41,435 nt of DNA from Pectobacterium peruviense (GTDB lineage: Bacteria; Pseudomonadota; Gammaproteobacteria; Enterobacterales; Enterobacteriaceae). The stretch's first letter is position 1. Every line of letters begins with the position of its first letter. The translations under genes were made by a program, and so were the position numbers. The notes below the pieces were generated by a model. The model saw nothing but the letters and a program-made list of their open reading frames with translations, was not told the DNA's origin and made no database searches. Location of the stretch: the NCBI RefSeq assembly GCF_002847345.1, contig NZ_LXFV01000060.1:1-41435 (forward strand), read 5' to 3'. Shown in pieces: positions 1 to 8,514 of this stretch.

Positions 1-48
1 AGAGCGCATTGGCTCCGCTTCTTCTTCATAGGTAAGCCATCAATTGAC

Positions 49-1419
49 TTACACTAGTTCTTCACTGCATTGCGGCACTGGTTGACGGAAGCTCCGCGTC
101 ACAAACGCCAGATATAACAATCCGATCGTTGCCCACACCAGACCCAGCGTCATCGAGCTGGCTTCCAGATTGACCCACAGCGCGCCTACCGTCAACGCGC
201 CCATCACAGGCAGTACGAGGAAGTTAATGGTGTCTTTCACGGTACGGTTACGGCGTTCACGAATATAGAACTGCGAAATCACCGACAGATTCACGAAGGT
301 AAATGCCACCAGCGCACCGAAGTTAATCAGCGCCGTGGCCGTCACCAGATCGAACGAAACCGACGACAGTGCAATCACGCCAACCAATAAGACGTTCAAA
401 GACGGCGTACGCCATTTCGGGTGGATATAGCCGAAGAAACGTTCTGGGAACACACCATCGCGTCCCATCACATACATCAGGCGAGACACGCCCGCATGTG
501 CAGCCATACCCGATGCCAACACCGTGACACAGGAGAACACCAGAATAACGGACTGGAAGAATTTACCCGCGACATACAGCATAATTTCTGGCTGAGACGC
601 GTCCGGCTCTTTAAAGCGCGAGATATCTGGGAAGTACAGTTGCAGGAAATACGCGACGGCAACAAAGATCACGCCGCCGATCAGCGCGGTTAGGAAGATA
701 GCTTTTGGAATCACCCGACCTGCATCCTGCGTTTCTTCCGACAGTGAGCTGATGCCGTCAAAACCGAGAAACGAGAAGCAGAGAATGGTAGCCCCAGTGA
801 TCATGGGCACAACGTGGGCATTCTCAGACCAGAACGGACGCATACTGGTCAGCGTACCCGCACCTTCACCCAGATAAACACCGTGGATCACCAACCCCAG
901 GAACACCGCCATGATAGCAACCTGTACCACCACGATGATGGAGTTCAGGTTAGCAACCAGATTGATGCCTCGCAGGTTAAACAGCGTCATCAGCCCGACC
1001 AGCGCCGCCACAAAAATCCATGACGGAACACCGGGGAAAATCGCTTCCAGATAGATTTTCGCCAGCAGGATGTTGATCATCGGCATGAACAAATAGTCCA
1101 ACAGTGACGACCAACCGACCATAAACCCAACGTGTGGGCTGATCGCTTTCTGTGCATAGGTATAAGCCGAACCGGCGGATGGAAAACGTTTTACCAGTTT
1201 GCCATAGCTCAACGCCGTGAACAGAATGGCGACCAGCGCAAACGCGTAGGCAGTCGCCACATGACCGTCGGTCAGGCCAGACACGATACCGAAGGTATCA
1301 AAAATGGTCATCGGCTGCATGTACGCCAGCCCCATCATGACAACGGGCCACAGCGTGAGCGTTCTTTTGAGCTGAGTACGTTTGGTGCCAGTATTAGGCA
1401 GATGAGTATCAAGCGACAT
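49..1419 (-). CDS. plaP: PlaP-type putrescine importer (APC permease)
   Basis: This is an amino acid/polyamine/organocation family permease of the inner membrane. It closely resembles E. coli PlaP (YeeF), the low-affinity putrescine:H+ symporter. Diagnostic stretches are [20 protein letters not shown] near the N-terminus, [15 protein letters not shown], and [12 protein letters not shown] around residue 220. About 12 hydrophobic segments run along its 456 residues. The frame can be opened three codons earlier at a GTG, but the ATG at 1419 is preceded by AGAGGTG at good spacing and matches the family start. An upstream leader ORF ends 11 bases inside this gene, so translation may be coupled. 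In E. coli, plaP lies close to yeeZ and the his operon, and here both follow about 17 kb away, beyond the citrate locus. Identification is by remembered family similarity; the substrate is inferred. Confidence 0.93.
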   Translation of the reverse strand: MSLDTHLPNTGTKRTQLKRTLTLWPVVMMGLAYMQPMTIFDTFGIVSGLTDGHVATAYAFALVAILFTALSYGKLVKRFPSAGSAYTYAQKAISPHVGFMVGWSSLLDYLFMPMINILLAKIYLEAIFPGVPSWIFVAALVGLMTLFNLRGINLVANLNSIIVVVQVAIMAVFLGLVIHGVYLGEGAGTLTSMRPFWSENAHVVPMITGATILCFSFLGFDGISSLSEETQDAGRVIPKAIFLTALIGGVIFVAVAYFLQLYFPDISRFKEPDASQPEIMLYVAGKFFQSVILVFSCVTVLASGMAAHAGVSRLMYVMGRDGVFPERFFGYIHPKWRTPSLNVLLVGVIALSSVSFDLVTATALINFGALVAFTFVNLSVISQFYIRERRNRTVKDTINFLVLPVMGALTVGALWVNLEASSMTLGLVWATIGLLYLAFVTRSFRQPVPQCSEELV

Positions 1420-1630
1420 GACGCACACCTCTGTTCATCACGGCAGACGCAGCATTATCGTACTCAAACGTACTGAAAATAAGGGAGTGGATACAGGTCT
1501 CGCCTGAATCACGATGAGAAGAGGTGGCTGTAACAGCACCAGAGATAACCTGCGACTGCGTCGCGCCATAACCAATACCATTGCAGCACAAACCGGCGGG
1601 CACCGGTGCAAAACTTGCTAATTGACCCAT
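1409..1630 (-). CDS. Possible leader ORF upstream of and overlapping plaP
   Basis: This is a 73-codon ORF beginning [16 protein letters not shown], preceded by the strong purine-rich site GAGGAAAGGAAAG. Its stop codon lies 11 bases inside plaP, and the plaP ribosome binding site is contained in its last codons. E. coli has a small annotated gene, yoeI, just upstream of plaP, and from memory its 20-residue product also begins MGQ. The N-terminal half here is the more plausible conserved part. No signal peptide or membrane segment is obvious. It may be a regulatory leader peptide that controls plaP by translational coupling, or a small protein in its own right. It could also be a chance frame; the strong ribosome binding site and overlap argue against that. 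Confidence 0.45.
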   Translation of the reverse strand: MGQLASFAPVPAGLCCNGIGYGATQSQVISGAVTATSSHRDSGETCIHSLIFSTFEYDNAASAVMNRGVRHVA

Positions 1631-2039
1631 CTTTCCTTTCCTCACTGTGCTCACAGGCACACACAAAATTATCTATCCGGATCGTTGTCCGGCCTCTTTG
1701 GTTGAAGACCCTATACCCAGCAAACCTGAGCGACAGAGAAAAGGTAAGAACCACACCAATACCCCTGTAACCTGAAGTATGACGAGCATAAATGTAAAAA
1801 AATAACCGACGCTATTAGACGTCGGTTATTTGCAAGGCGCGTATTCTGCCCCAGACGATCTCATCTGACAAGGCTCTGAGAACGTTGGAAACAATTTATT
1901 TATCCCATGATACTTCAAGCCGCCTATACGCGGACTTTCGTATTACCTATGGGTAAATAAGTCAGGTAATACGTTAATACTCGTAATGAAATACGTTGCT
2001 GTTATGTGTGAAGCCCAAAAAAAGGGTTGCACTTAAAAG
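1631..2039. other. Intergenic region between ycgR and the plaP leader
   Basis: No gene is visible here. Besides the terminator it holds two degenerate ends of a dispersed repeat: GTAACCTGAAGTATGACGAG at 1767-1786 and, inverted, a copy at 1901-1923 containing CCCATGATACTTCAAGC. It also holds an inverted repeat, CGTATTACCT (1939-1948) with AGGTAATACG (1964-1973). Part of that left arm can instead pair locally as TTACC-tatg-GGTAA (1943-1956). I could not assign a convincing sigma-70 promoter for plaP. Confidence 0.6.
1800..1831 (-). terminator. Intrinsic terminator or attenuator in the plaP leader
   Basis: The arms AAATAACCGACG and CGTCGGTTATTT form a perfect 12-bp stem around an 8-base loop. 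On the minus strand the stem runs straight into a run of seven Ts, a textbook intrinsic terminator. It could end transcripts from ycgR, whose stop is about 210 bases upstream, or act as an attenuator in front of the plaP leader ORF. On the plus strand the T run is poor. Confidence 0.75.
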
Positions 2040-2786
2040 TTACAACTCCTGAAACCGCTTTTTCTTTTCGTTTTGTAATCTTTCCAGCTCAAAAATAACC
2101 TGCTGAAGATCCCGTTCCTGTGTCGCGTTTAGTGACGGGAATTTGAAGCTCAAACGTTGCGTCAGTTTCAATTCGCCTTTGTTATCGACAATCTTCACCA
2201 TTGCCTGACCGACAAACTGCAAATCCACGCAGAAGAAACCATGGTCAGCAAGATCCATTTCCACGCTCTTAATAATGTCGCCGTCGGTCAACAGCCCCGT
2301 GGTATCACGGTCGGTATAGAGGCTCAATCCCCCCAGAGAGAGATCTTTGATGGTGAACGTGAAAACACTCTCATCCGGCAGTTCACCACGGCACGTCAAC
2401 GGCGGCCACAGTGGCGTATTGATACGAAAATAGGTTCTGCGTTGGATAAGATAAAGGAGTTCAGGAATCTGCGCGCTAAAAGCTGGCAGCCCGTCGTGAT
2501 TCACCGTTTTCGCAATTTCAGCATTAAATTCAACTTTCGCGCCAGCAGGTTCGGCCACGAAAGACAACGCGCCCGCATACAGCGCACGGTTATTTTCACG
2601 CTCAATGCCGCCTAAATCGAAGACAAACAGGTTGTTATCGGGTACGACGTCAAGAATTTTACTGATGAACTGTCCGTGAGAATGATGTACCAGTAGAGAC
2701 GTATCATTCTTCTTTAACTCGCGCAACGTTGCACAGATAGCCAGTTTGTTGCGCTTAACAAACTGCTCTTTTAAATTTTCATTCAC
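2040..2786 (-). CDS. ycgR: YcgR, c-di-GMP-binding flagellar brake protein
   Basis: This is a cytoplasmic PilZ-domain protein. In E. coli it binds c-di-GMP and slows the flagellar motor. An N-terminal YcgR domain comes first. The PilZ signature follows: RRTYFRINTP, the arginine-rich c-di-GMP contact, then DLSLGGLSL, the D/N-x-S-x-x-G motif. The C-terminus matches E. coli YcgR (RLSFKFPSLN...RDLQQVIFELER). The frame opens at 2804, but a GTG at 2786 has GGAG nine bases upstream and lines up with the E. coli N-terminus (EQFxKxN); ATG 2795 sits directly on that GGAG. I therefore prefer 2786, with moderate certainty. No clear FliA promoter was found upstream, although a good FliA-like sequence lies inside the gene. 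Placement beside citrate and chemoreceptor genes is unlike E. coli. Confidence 0.92.
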   Translation of the reverse strand: MNENLKEQFVKRNKLAICATLRELKKNDTSLLVHHSHGQFISKILDVVPDNNLFVFDLGGIERENNRALYAGALSFVAEPAGAKVEFNAEIAKTVNHDGLPAFSAQIPELLYLIQRRTYFRINTPLWPPLTCRGELPDESVFTFTIKDLSLGGLSLYTDRDTTGLLTDGDIIKSVEMDLADHGFFCVDLQFVGQAMVKIVDNKGELKLTQRLSFKFPSLNATQERDLQQVIFELERLQNEKKKRFQEL

Positions 2787-2804
2787 CGCTCTCATCTCCA
2801 CCAT

Positions 2805-3192
2805 ATTTACATGGATTATGTGTCAATGGCTTATATTGATGCACGCCTCTCCGTTATCTTTCAAGTCCCATGTGTGCCACATACGATGCCACAGCACTGG
2901 CTGCATATTGAAAACGATTACTCGGAGTACCTAAATAGCATGATACATACCCTAAATAATTCGAGTGACAAGATGATTGCAAGCCAAGAGCAAATTCGCC
3001 GAGAACGAATTTGACTAGCCAGCACATAGGTAACTCGAAGTATGACGGGTAGAAGTTGGTGAAAACGATATCGGCAATTTTCTCAATAACTTTAGTGGAA
3101 CAATCGGAAAAGTGTTAACGAGCTGTCAAATGATGAAAATCATCGACGCTAACCATCACAAAGCCAGCTCGCTGTTTTACAACATACGTTAA
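2805..3192. other. Intergenic region between citG and ycgR
   Basis: The only structure I can support here is the 104-bp repeat at 2948-3051. A 67-codon plus-strand frame (2811-3014) runs into this repeat and has no convincing ribosome binding site, so it is not called. The rest, 3052-3192, shows no terminator that I trust after citG. Confidence 0.6.
2948..3051. repeat. 104-bp MITE-like dispersed repeat with terminal inverted repeats
   Basis: The left end TACCCTAAATAATTCGAGT and the right end ACTCGAAGTATGACGGGTA are imperfect 19-bp terminal inverted repeats, matching at 15 positions when one is reverse-complemented. The centre holds a perfect hairpin, CAAATTCG (2991-2998) with CGAATTTG (3006-3013). 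There is no coding capacity. Exact pieces of its ends recur at 8483-8499 and 12999-13009, and degenerate ends occur near 1767 and 1901. It resembles repeats I remember as common in Pectobacterium intergenic regions. Confidence 0.75.
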
Positions 3193-4098
3193 CTACTCAG
3201 TAGGATAGTGATACAGCAGCCAAGTCAAGGCCAATAAATCGGCACTACCACCTGGGCTAAGGTTTTTGGCAATTAGCGCTTCATCCATTTTTATCAACGC
3301 CTGACGATCCAGCGGGCCAGCCAGCAATCTCTGCGCATAGTCTTGCACAAACGCTAATCCGTCCATTCCGCCGCGCGAAACGACATTGGTGTCAGGATTG
3401 TGGGCCATCAGCACCAGCAGCGTCCGCAACAGCGCCGTTTCGTCGTCCATCCCCGCAGCAATAGCCTGCTGCAAAGCGGGCAAGGCGTGCTGGCATACGG
3501 TATTGAAACCGCTGGCGGCCTCTCCCCTCGCGCCCGTTAAGCCATGGCGCTGATAGAGATGTTCACCCGCCGTTGCAGCTCCAGAGCACGTCTCCAGCTC
3601 ATTACGCACCAAATCGTGACACATTGTGGCAACGCTGTCGCACAGGCTACGCTGCGTCACCCGTTCTCCCCGTCCTGCCAGCCAACCAGCCGCGGTACAC
3701 AGTAGACCAAACGCGAAAATCCCACCTTTATGGGTATTCACGCCTTTCGTTGCTGACAGCATAGCCTGCTCACAGGCGATACCAATAGGGCGAACCTGAG
3801 ACAACAGCTGTGCGAGCGGCACGCTAGCATGCTGATAGCCCGCATCGGTAAAATGTCGGAACCAGGGAGAAATAGCCTGAATGCTGGTTTGAAACAGCGC
3901 GACATCCATATCGCGATGAGATCCGTTATTGGCGCAATCCACCAGTCCAGGTTTCGGCGTCAACATGACTTCCATCGTCAGCGCGTGCGCTACCCGCTGG
4001 TCGATATCCGGTAACGGGTAACGTTCCTGAGACTCGCAGGCAGCGGAACGAGAGACCGCGACCGACCGCACACCGTCAGGCTGGCGTAAAGTAGGCAT
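3193..4098 (-). CDS. citG: CitG, triphosphoribosyl-dephospho-CoA synthase
   Basis: CitG makes the precursor of the citrate lyase prosthetic group, 2'-(5''-triphosphoribosyl)-3'-dephospho-CoA, from ATP and dephospho-CoA. CitX then transfers the group to CitD. Family motifs are clear: LTPKPGLVD, GVNTHKGGIFAFGLL, GLTGARGEA, NPDTNVVSRGG and NLSPGGSADLLALTW. The open frame extends back to 4296 inside citX, but that part does not resemble CitG. The ATG at 4098 follows GAGGA at good spacing and gives 301 residues, close to the E. coli protein. It overlaps citX by 23 bases, as the last gene of the cit run. Confidence 0.95.
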   Translation of the reverse strand: MPTLRQPDGVRSVAVSRSAACESQERYPLPDIDQRVAHALTMEVMLTPKPGLVDCANNGSHRDMDVALFQTSIQAISPWFRHFTDAGYQHASVPLAQLLSQVRPIGIACEQAMLSATKGVNTHKGGIFAFGLLCTAAGWLAGRGERVTQRSLCDSVATMCHDLVRNELETCSGAATAGEHLYQRHGLTGARGEAASGFNTVCQHALPALQQAIAAGMDDETALLRTLLVLMAHNPDTNVVSRGGMDGLAFVQDYAQRLLAGPLDRQALIKMDEALIAKNLSPGGSADLLALTWLLYHYPTE

Positions 4099-4603
4099 TG
4101 ACCTTGTCCTCAATGTGCTCAAGCAGTTCAGGCAGTGAATGACGACGCGAACGACTACAGGCATGTGCCATTTGATCGCACAACAGACAGGTGCGCCCAC
4201 TGTGCGCAAGCATTGATCGACCAATCGATCCTTCGTCCGGGCTGAAGATATCGAAATCCCATAACCGCCCCAGTTCGTGGTTATCTTCCAGCACAATGGT
4301 CGCCGCTTTCACCGACAGCGCATCCTTGGTGATGGCCCACATCCCTTCCGCTCCTGTTGCCAGCCAGAATGTTTGCTGCTCCAGCACCGTCCAGCCGCGC
4401 GTCTGGCACAACAAGGTGAATGCCTTGACGGCTTCCGTCATCACCTGCCGATAGCTTTCACTATCTTTTACCGGCCCTGGCGTGACCAACGTCAGCGACA
4501 CCAGCGTCGCACCGTGCCGAGCAAGCCATTCTTGCTGGCGAACTGCGCGGCGTTCCTTCGCCGCGAGTAAGGTTTCCAGAGTGATGGAAACAGCATTTGT
4601 CAT
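4076..4603 (-). CDS. citX: CitX, apo-citrate lyase phosphoribosyl-dephospho-CoA transferase
   Basis: CitX attaches the phosphoribosyl-dephospho-CoA group to the serine of the acyl carrier subunit CitD, giving active holo-citrate lyase. Family signatures are LVTPGPVKDSE near residue 45, GRLWDFDIFSP around 115, and CLLCDQMAHACSRSRR near 140. The frame opens at 4618, but the ATG at 4603 is preceded by GAGGGA at ideal spacing. It begins 27 bases after citF and overlaps citG by 23 bases, so the three are probably cotranscribed and translationally coupled. Confidence 0.94.
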   Translation of the reverse strand: MTNAVSITLETLLAAKERRAVRQQEWLARHGATLVSLTLVTPGPVKDSESYRQVMTEAVKAFTLLCQTRGWTVLEQQTFWLATGAEGMWAITKDALSVKAATIVLEDNHELGRLWDFDIFSPDEGSIGRSMLAHSGRTCLLCDQMAHACSRSRRHSLPELLEHIEDKVNAYFTPA

Positions 4604-4629
4604 CGTCGATTCCCTCATGCGTTTAGCGC

Positions 4630-6159
4630 TTATTCGTTGGCTTCTTTAACCTGACGAACAACGTCAATCACGCTACCATCGCGATAACGAATAACGCCGA
4701 CGATGCGATCGTGAAATTCGATAGCGCGTGGTTCACCAACAAGCGCAATCGCACGTTGATAAAGTGCCTCAATCGTCATCACATTCAGCCCCGCCTGTTG
4801 CAGACGTTCAGCAACCTCTGGACGAGCCGGGTTTACGGCAATGCCGTGATCGGTCACCAGTACGTCGATGCTCTCTCCCGGCGTAACGCGCGTCGTCACC
4901 TGACGCACTACAGTCGGGATACGGCTACGAATCAGCGGCGCAACGACGATGGTCAGGTTCGCTGCCGTCGCAACATCACAGTGTCCGCCGGACGCACCGC
5001 GCATCACGCCGTCTGAACCAGTGATTACGTTAACATTGAAATCGGTGTCAATTTCCAACGCGCTGAGGATCACCATATCCAACTGATCGCAGCAGGCTGC
5101 TTTAGAGCTTGGGTTGGCATAGACGTTAGTGGAAATTTCAACATGATTCGGATTCTTCGCCAGCGATGCGGCCGCATTGGCATCGAAACACTGGGTGTCG
5201 ATCAGCTTTTCGATCAGCCCTTTTTCATGCAGGTCGACAATACCGCCAGTGATACCACCGAGCGCAAAACGCGCCACGATGTTCTGCTGACGCATTTTAT
5301 CTTCGAGGAAACGTGTACAGGCCGTAGAAGCCGCGCCGGAACCTGTCTGGATCGAGAAACCATTTTTGAAATAACCCGCATGTTCAATCACGTCCGCAGC
5401 GGAACGAGCAATCAGCAGTTCACGCGGGTTGCTGGTGACACGCGCCGCGCCTACGCTGATTTTGGCCGGATCGCCCACTTCATCGACCTGAACGATATAG
5501 TCCACCTGATCTTGCACGATACTGGCAGGCATGTTCGGGAACGGCACCAGTGCTTCGGTCAGCAACACCACTTTGCGGGCAAACTGCGCATCGACCATGG
5601 CATAGCCCAGCGAACCACAGCTGGATTTCCCAGCGGTGCCGTTGGCGTTACCAAATTCATCGCTGCACGGTACGCCCAGGAAAGCGACATCGATATTCAG
5701 CTCACCGCTTTGCAGCAGATGGACGCGACCGCCGTGAGAGTGAATCTGTACCGGTTCTTTCATTAATCCGTGGGAAATGGCATCGGCCAGCTTGCCGCGC
5801 ATCCCAGAGGTGTAAATTCGGCTAATCACGCCCGCTTTAATGTGCTCGATCAGTGATGCGTTACAGCTCATCAGCGAGCTGGATGCCAGCGTCAGATCGC
5901 GAAAACCCATGCGCGCCAGCGTATCAATCACTCGGTTAATGACCTTATCGCCTTCGCGAAAATGGTGGTGGAAAGAGATCGTCATCCCATCTTTCAGTCC
6001 GCTGTGACGAATCGCATCTTCCAGATCGGCACACAGTTTGCGTTCATGTTTTTGTTCAACGTCATTCAGCCACGGCGTATTTTGATTGGCGTTGACGAAG
6101 GGTTGCAGATGACGTTTTTCCGGGAACTGCTTTTGCAGTGCTTCAATAAAATGACTCAT
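4630..6159 (-). CDS. citF: CitF, citrate lyase alpha subunit
   Basis: This is the citrate:acetyl-ACP transferase subunit of citrate lyase. It swaps the acetyl group on CitD for citrate, giving citryl-ACP, which CitE cleaves. At 509 residues it is the usual family length, and the sequence is typical throughout: SFHHHFREGDKVIN near residue 65, SHGGRVHLLQSGEL, FLGVPCSDEFGNANG, GSGAASTACTRFLEDK, and ITGSDGVMRGASGGH near 385. The ATG at 6159 follows a CAGGA site. A 53-base gap separates it from citE. It acts in the cytoplasm as part of the CitDEF complex. Confidence 0.97.
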   Translation of the reverse strand: MSHFIEALQKQFPEKRHLQPFVNANQNTPWLNDVEQKHERKLCADLEDAIRHSGLKDGMTISFHHHFREGDKVINRVIDTLARMGFRDLTLASSSLMSCNASLIEHIKAGVISRIYTSGMRGKLADAISHGLMKEPVQIHSHGGRVHLLQSGELNIDVAFLGVPCSDEFGNANGTAGKSSCGSLGYAMVDAQFARKVVLLTEALVPFPNMPASIVQDQVDYIVQVDEVGDPAKISVGAARVTSNPRELLIARSAADVIEHAGYFKNGFSIQTGSGAASTACTRFLEDKMRQQNIVARFALGGITGGIVDLHEKGLIEKLIDTQCFDANAAASLAKNPNHVEISTNVYANPSSKAACCDQLDMVILSALEIDTDFNVNVITGSDGVMRGASGGHCDVATAANLTIVVAPLIRSRIPTVVRQVTTRVTPGESIDVLVTDHGIAVNPARPEVAERLQQAGLNVMTIEALYQRAIALVGEPRAIEFHDRIVGVIRYRDGSVIDVVRQVKEANE

Positions 6160-6212
6160 TGTCTAATCCTGTGATTCCTGAGAGCGGCAATTGCGGTGTA
6201 ATCACGCAACGG

Positions 6213-7088
6213 CTATTTGCGAACGCCGGAGGCCTGAGCACGTTCCAGCACTCTTCTTGCATGGTCGATAATTGGCCCGTCGATCATTTTTCCGTTCAGG
6301 GAAATGACGCCCAAACCAGCACGTTCGCCCTCTTCGGCGGCTTTGATCACCAGATGGGAATAGTCCACTTCATCCTGTGTAGGAGCATAGGCGTTGTGTA
6401 ACAGCTCAATCTGGCGTGGGTTAATCAGGGATTTACCGTTGAAGCCCAGTCTGCGGATCAGATCGACCTCTTTCAGGAAGCCCGCATCGTCATTAACGTT
6501 GGGATAAACCACGTCAAAAGCATCAATTCCGGCAGCGCGAGCCGCATGCAGCACGGCGCAGCGAGCATAAAACAGCTCCGTACCATCGCCGCGTTCCGTT
6601 TGCATATCCATCACATAGTCAAACGCCGCCAGCGCAATCCCGATCATGCGTTCGGAAGAGCGAGCAATGGCAACGGCGTTAATCACGCCCACCGCAGACT
6701 CAATTGCCGCCATAATGCGAGTGGAACCGACTTCTCGGCCGCAGGCTTTTTCGATACGAACCAGATGGCGTTCCAGCTCATCTACATCATCGGTGGAATC
6801 GGTTTTTGGCAAACGAATAACGTCAGCACCACCGCGTACAGCAGCCTCAAGATCGAGCAGGCCAAACGGCGTACTGAGCTGGTTGATACGCACCACGGTT
6901 TCAATGTCGCGATACATCGGATGCTGGAGCGCATGGAAAACCAGCAGGCGCGCGGTGTCTTTCTCCCGCAGGGAAACCGCATCTTCCAGATCGAACATGA
7001 TGGAGTCAGGCTTGTAGATAAACGCATTGGACAGCATGGCGGCGTTCGCGCCTGGGAGGAATAACATACTGCGGCGAAGTTTATTCAT
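6213..7088 (-). CDS. citE: CitE, citrate lyase beta subunit (citryl-ACP lyase)
   Basis: CitE cleaves citryl-ACP to acetyl-ACP and oxaloacetate. The 291-residue product shows the HpcH/HpaI-type aldolase fold features: [14 protein letters not shown] at the start, [16 protein letters not shown] with the acidic pair near residue 32-36, and [11 protein letters not shown] with the metal-binding glutamate. The ATG at 7088 overlaps the citD stop codon as TAATG and follows GGGAGAA. A frame extension to 7103 inside citD is not supported. The tight overlap suggests coupled synthesis with CitD. Confidence 0.96.
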   Translation of the reverse strand: MNKLRRSMLFLPGANAAMLSNAFIYKPDSIMFDLEDAVSLREKDTARLLVFHALQHPMYRDIETVVRINQLSTPFGLLDLEAAVRGGADVIRLPKTDSTDDVDELERHLVRIEKACGREVGSTRIMAAIESAVGVINAVAIARSSERMIGIALAAFDYVMDMQTERGDGTELFYARCAVLHAARAAGIDAFDVVYPNVNDDAGFLKEVDLIRRLGFNGKSLINPRQIELLHNAYAPTQDEVDYSHLVIKAAEEGERAGLGVISLNGKMIDGPIIDHARRVLERAQASGVRK

Positions 7089-7378
7089 TATAATTTCTCC
7101 CATTCAATCTGCTGTCCGTCTGTGGCGCGCAGCACCGCGCTTTGCACGCGGGCACGGATGACACAATCCAATGCGCCTTTGTCATCCACAATGATCGTCC
7201 CTTCCTGTACGCCCAGTTCTTGCAGCGTGTCATTCACGACCTGTTTGATTTGATGACCGAACTGTTTAATCACTTCACTGTTGATGACCACGGTGAGCTT
7301 CCCGTCTGCCGGTGCCACTTTGACCAGCAAATCACTGGATTCAAAGGTACCCGCCAGGGACTCCTTAATAATCTTCAT
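7088..7378 (-). CDS. citD: CitD, citrate lyase acyl carrier protein (gamma subunit)
   Basis: This 96-residue acyl carrier subunit begins [16 protein letters not shown]. Ser14 in that stretch corresponds to the serine that carries the phosphoribosyl-dephospho-CoA arm in the family. Length and sequence are typical. Its stop codon overlaps the citE start. The ATG at 7378 follows AGGAT at good spacing. CitC acetylates the arm's thiol; CitF and CitE then use it in the lyase cycle. Confidence 0.95.
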   Translation of the reverse strand: MKIIKESLAGTFESSDLLVKVAPADGKLTVVINSEVIKQFGHQIKQVVNDTLQELGVQEGTIIVDDKGALDCVIRARVQSAVLRATDGQQIEWEKL

Positions 7379-7401
7379 AGACTTATCCTGATTAATTTTA
7401 A

Positions 7402-8466
7402 TTACGCGTATTCAGGTTCGTAATAGCGCTGTAAATGCTCAAAGGTTGAGGCTGGCACGATGTCCTGAATACGGCTGTACTGCCGAAGTTTGAGTAATTT
7501 CCTGACTTCCGAAGCGGAAATTGCCAGTCCTGAGGTTTGCCGTTTACGTTCAATTTCAACCACGCTTAACGCAGGGGAAGACACCGTCTGGTCTTTCTCC
7601 AGCCAGTAGTGCATGTCCTGATTGTATTGATACGTCACCGGGCAAAAGGGTTCGGTGCCGACGAAGCGCTGGGTAATACCGAGCGCTGGCGCGATATATT
7701 TCCTGAAAATGATTAAATCCAGCGCAGCATGAGCGCGGGTGATCAGTTTTTCTTCCTTCAGGAAATAAGCGGGGAACGTCGCTTTAGAGATCATGTAGTT
7801 CGAGCCAGCATGCACCGTTAGATTGGGAATGTGCTCCACGCCGCGTTGTACCATCTCCAGACGTTCGCTGAAGGGGAAAAACGAAACGTCTTCGCGCACC
7901 ACGAATACGTGTAGCCAATCGCACGACTGCGCCGCGTGTTCCGCCAGATAGCGGTGGCCCAACGTGAAAGGGTTCGCATTCATGACAATAGCGCCAATCT
8001 TTTTATCTGCCCGTATCGCGAGCGCTTCGGGCTGCGCAAACGCCGCCAAAGACTGACAATACTGCTGAATACCAATCGGTGTGTTTTCCATCAGCACCGC
8101 GCTGTCCTGGAAGCACGCCAGCGGGTAGAACCCACATCCCCGGAAGATGTCGACATTTTCCGGTCGGGTATAAAGAAACAGATGGAAGTGGCCGCGCTGT
8201 GCCGCCTGCTGCATCACTTCATTCACCACCTGCACGCCTAGGTTGAGGTGTCTGAATTCAGGATCGACCGCAACACATTTAATGGTGTTGGAGGCAAGCC
8301 CCGCACAGGCGATCAGCCGCCCGCCCAGTTTGCCAACAACAACGATGTCAATATCGTCATCCATGCCGAGCTGGCAGTGTGCAAGGAACTGCCGCACAGC
8401 GTCCCTCTCCTGCTCCCGAAGGCGCACATCCAGCGTGTCAAAAAAGACGGAATCATTGGCATACAT
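7402..8466 (-). CDS. citC: CitC, [citrate (pro-3S)-lyase] ligase
   Basis: CitC activates citrate lyase by ATP-dependent acetylation of the CitD prosthetic group. The N-terminal third looks like a GNAT domain (IACAGLASNTIKCVAVDPEFR...LGVQVVNEVM). The C-terminal part is a nucleotidyltransferase with NPFTLGHRYL at residues 165-174, then VREDVSFFPFSERLEMV and FVGTEPFCPVT. I start at the ATG 8466, which aligns with the E. coli MFGND start, rather than the adjacent GTG 8469. The ribosome binding site GGAAG lies just past the end of a dispersed-repeat fragment at 8483-8499. Confidence 0.95.
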   Translation of the reverse strand: MYANDSVFFDTLDVRLREQERDAVRQFLAHCQLGMDDDIDIVVVGKLGGRLIACAGLASNTIKCVAVDPEFRHLNLGVQVVNEVMQQAAQRGHFHLFLYTRPENVDIFRGCGFYPLACFQDSAVLMENTPIGIQQYCQSLAAFAQPEALAIRADKKIGAIVMNANPFTLGHRYLAEHAAQSCDWLHVFVVREDVSFFPFSERLEMVQRGVEHIPNLTVHAGSNYMISKATFPAYFLKEEKLITRAHAALDLIIFRKYIAPALGITQRFVGTEPFCPVTYQYNQDMHYWLEKDQTVSSPALSVVEIERKRQTSGLAISASEVRKLLKLRQYSRIQDIVPASTFEHLQRYYEPEYA

Positions 8467-8482
8467 CACGGTTCTTCCTGCA

Positions 8483-8499
8483 ACTCGAATTATTTAGGG
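8483..8499. repeat. Exact 17-bp end of the dispersed repeat, next to the citC start
   Basis: ACTCGAATTATTTAGGG is the exact reverse complement of 2950-2966, the left end of the 104-bp repeat. Only this end is recognisable here. On the minus strand it is followed immediately by TGCAGGAAG, which holds the citC ribosome binding site. Confidence 0.8.
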
Positions 8500-8514
8500 C
8501 AATCATTGCAGGCT

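Noticed and set aside
1-48. Possible gene remnant at the window edge
   Set aside because: Too short to judge; no motif seen beyond the plaP stop.
2811-3014. A 67-codon plus-strand ORF between ycgR and citG
   Set aside because: It runs into the dispersed repeat, has no convincing ribosome binding site and resembles no family I know.
4099-4296. N-terminal extension of citG
   Set aside because: It overlaps citX in another frame and does not resemble CitG; the ATG at 4098 has a good ribosome binding site.
5143-5766. A 207-codon plus-strand ORF opposite citF
   Set aside because: It is antisense to a conserved gene and has the composition expected of an opposite-strand shadow.
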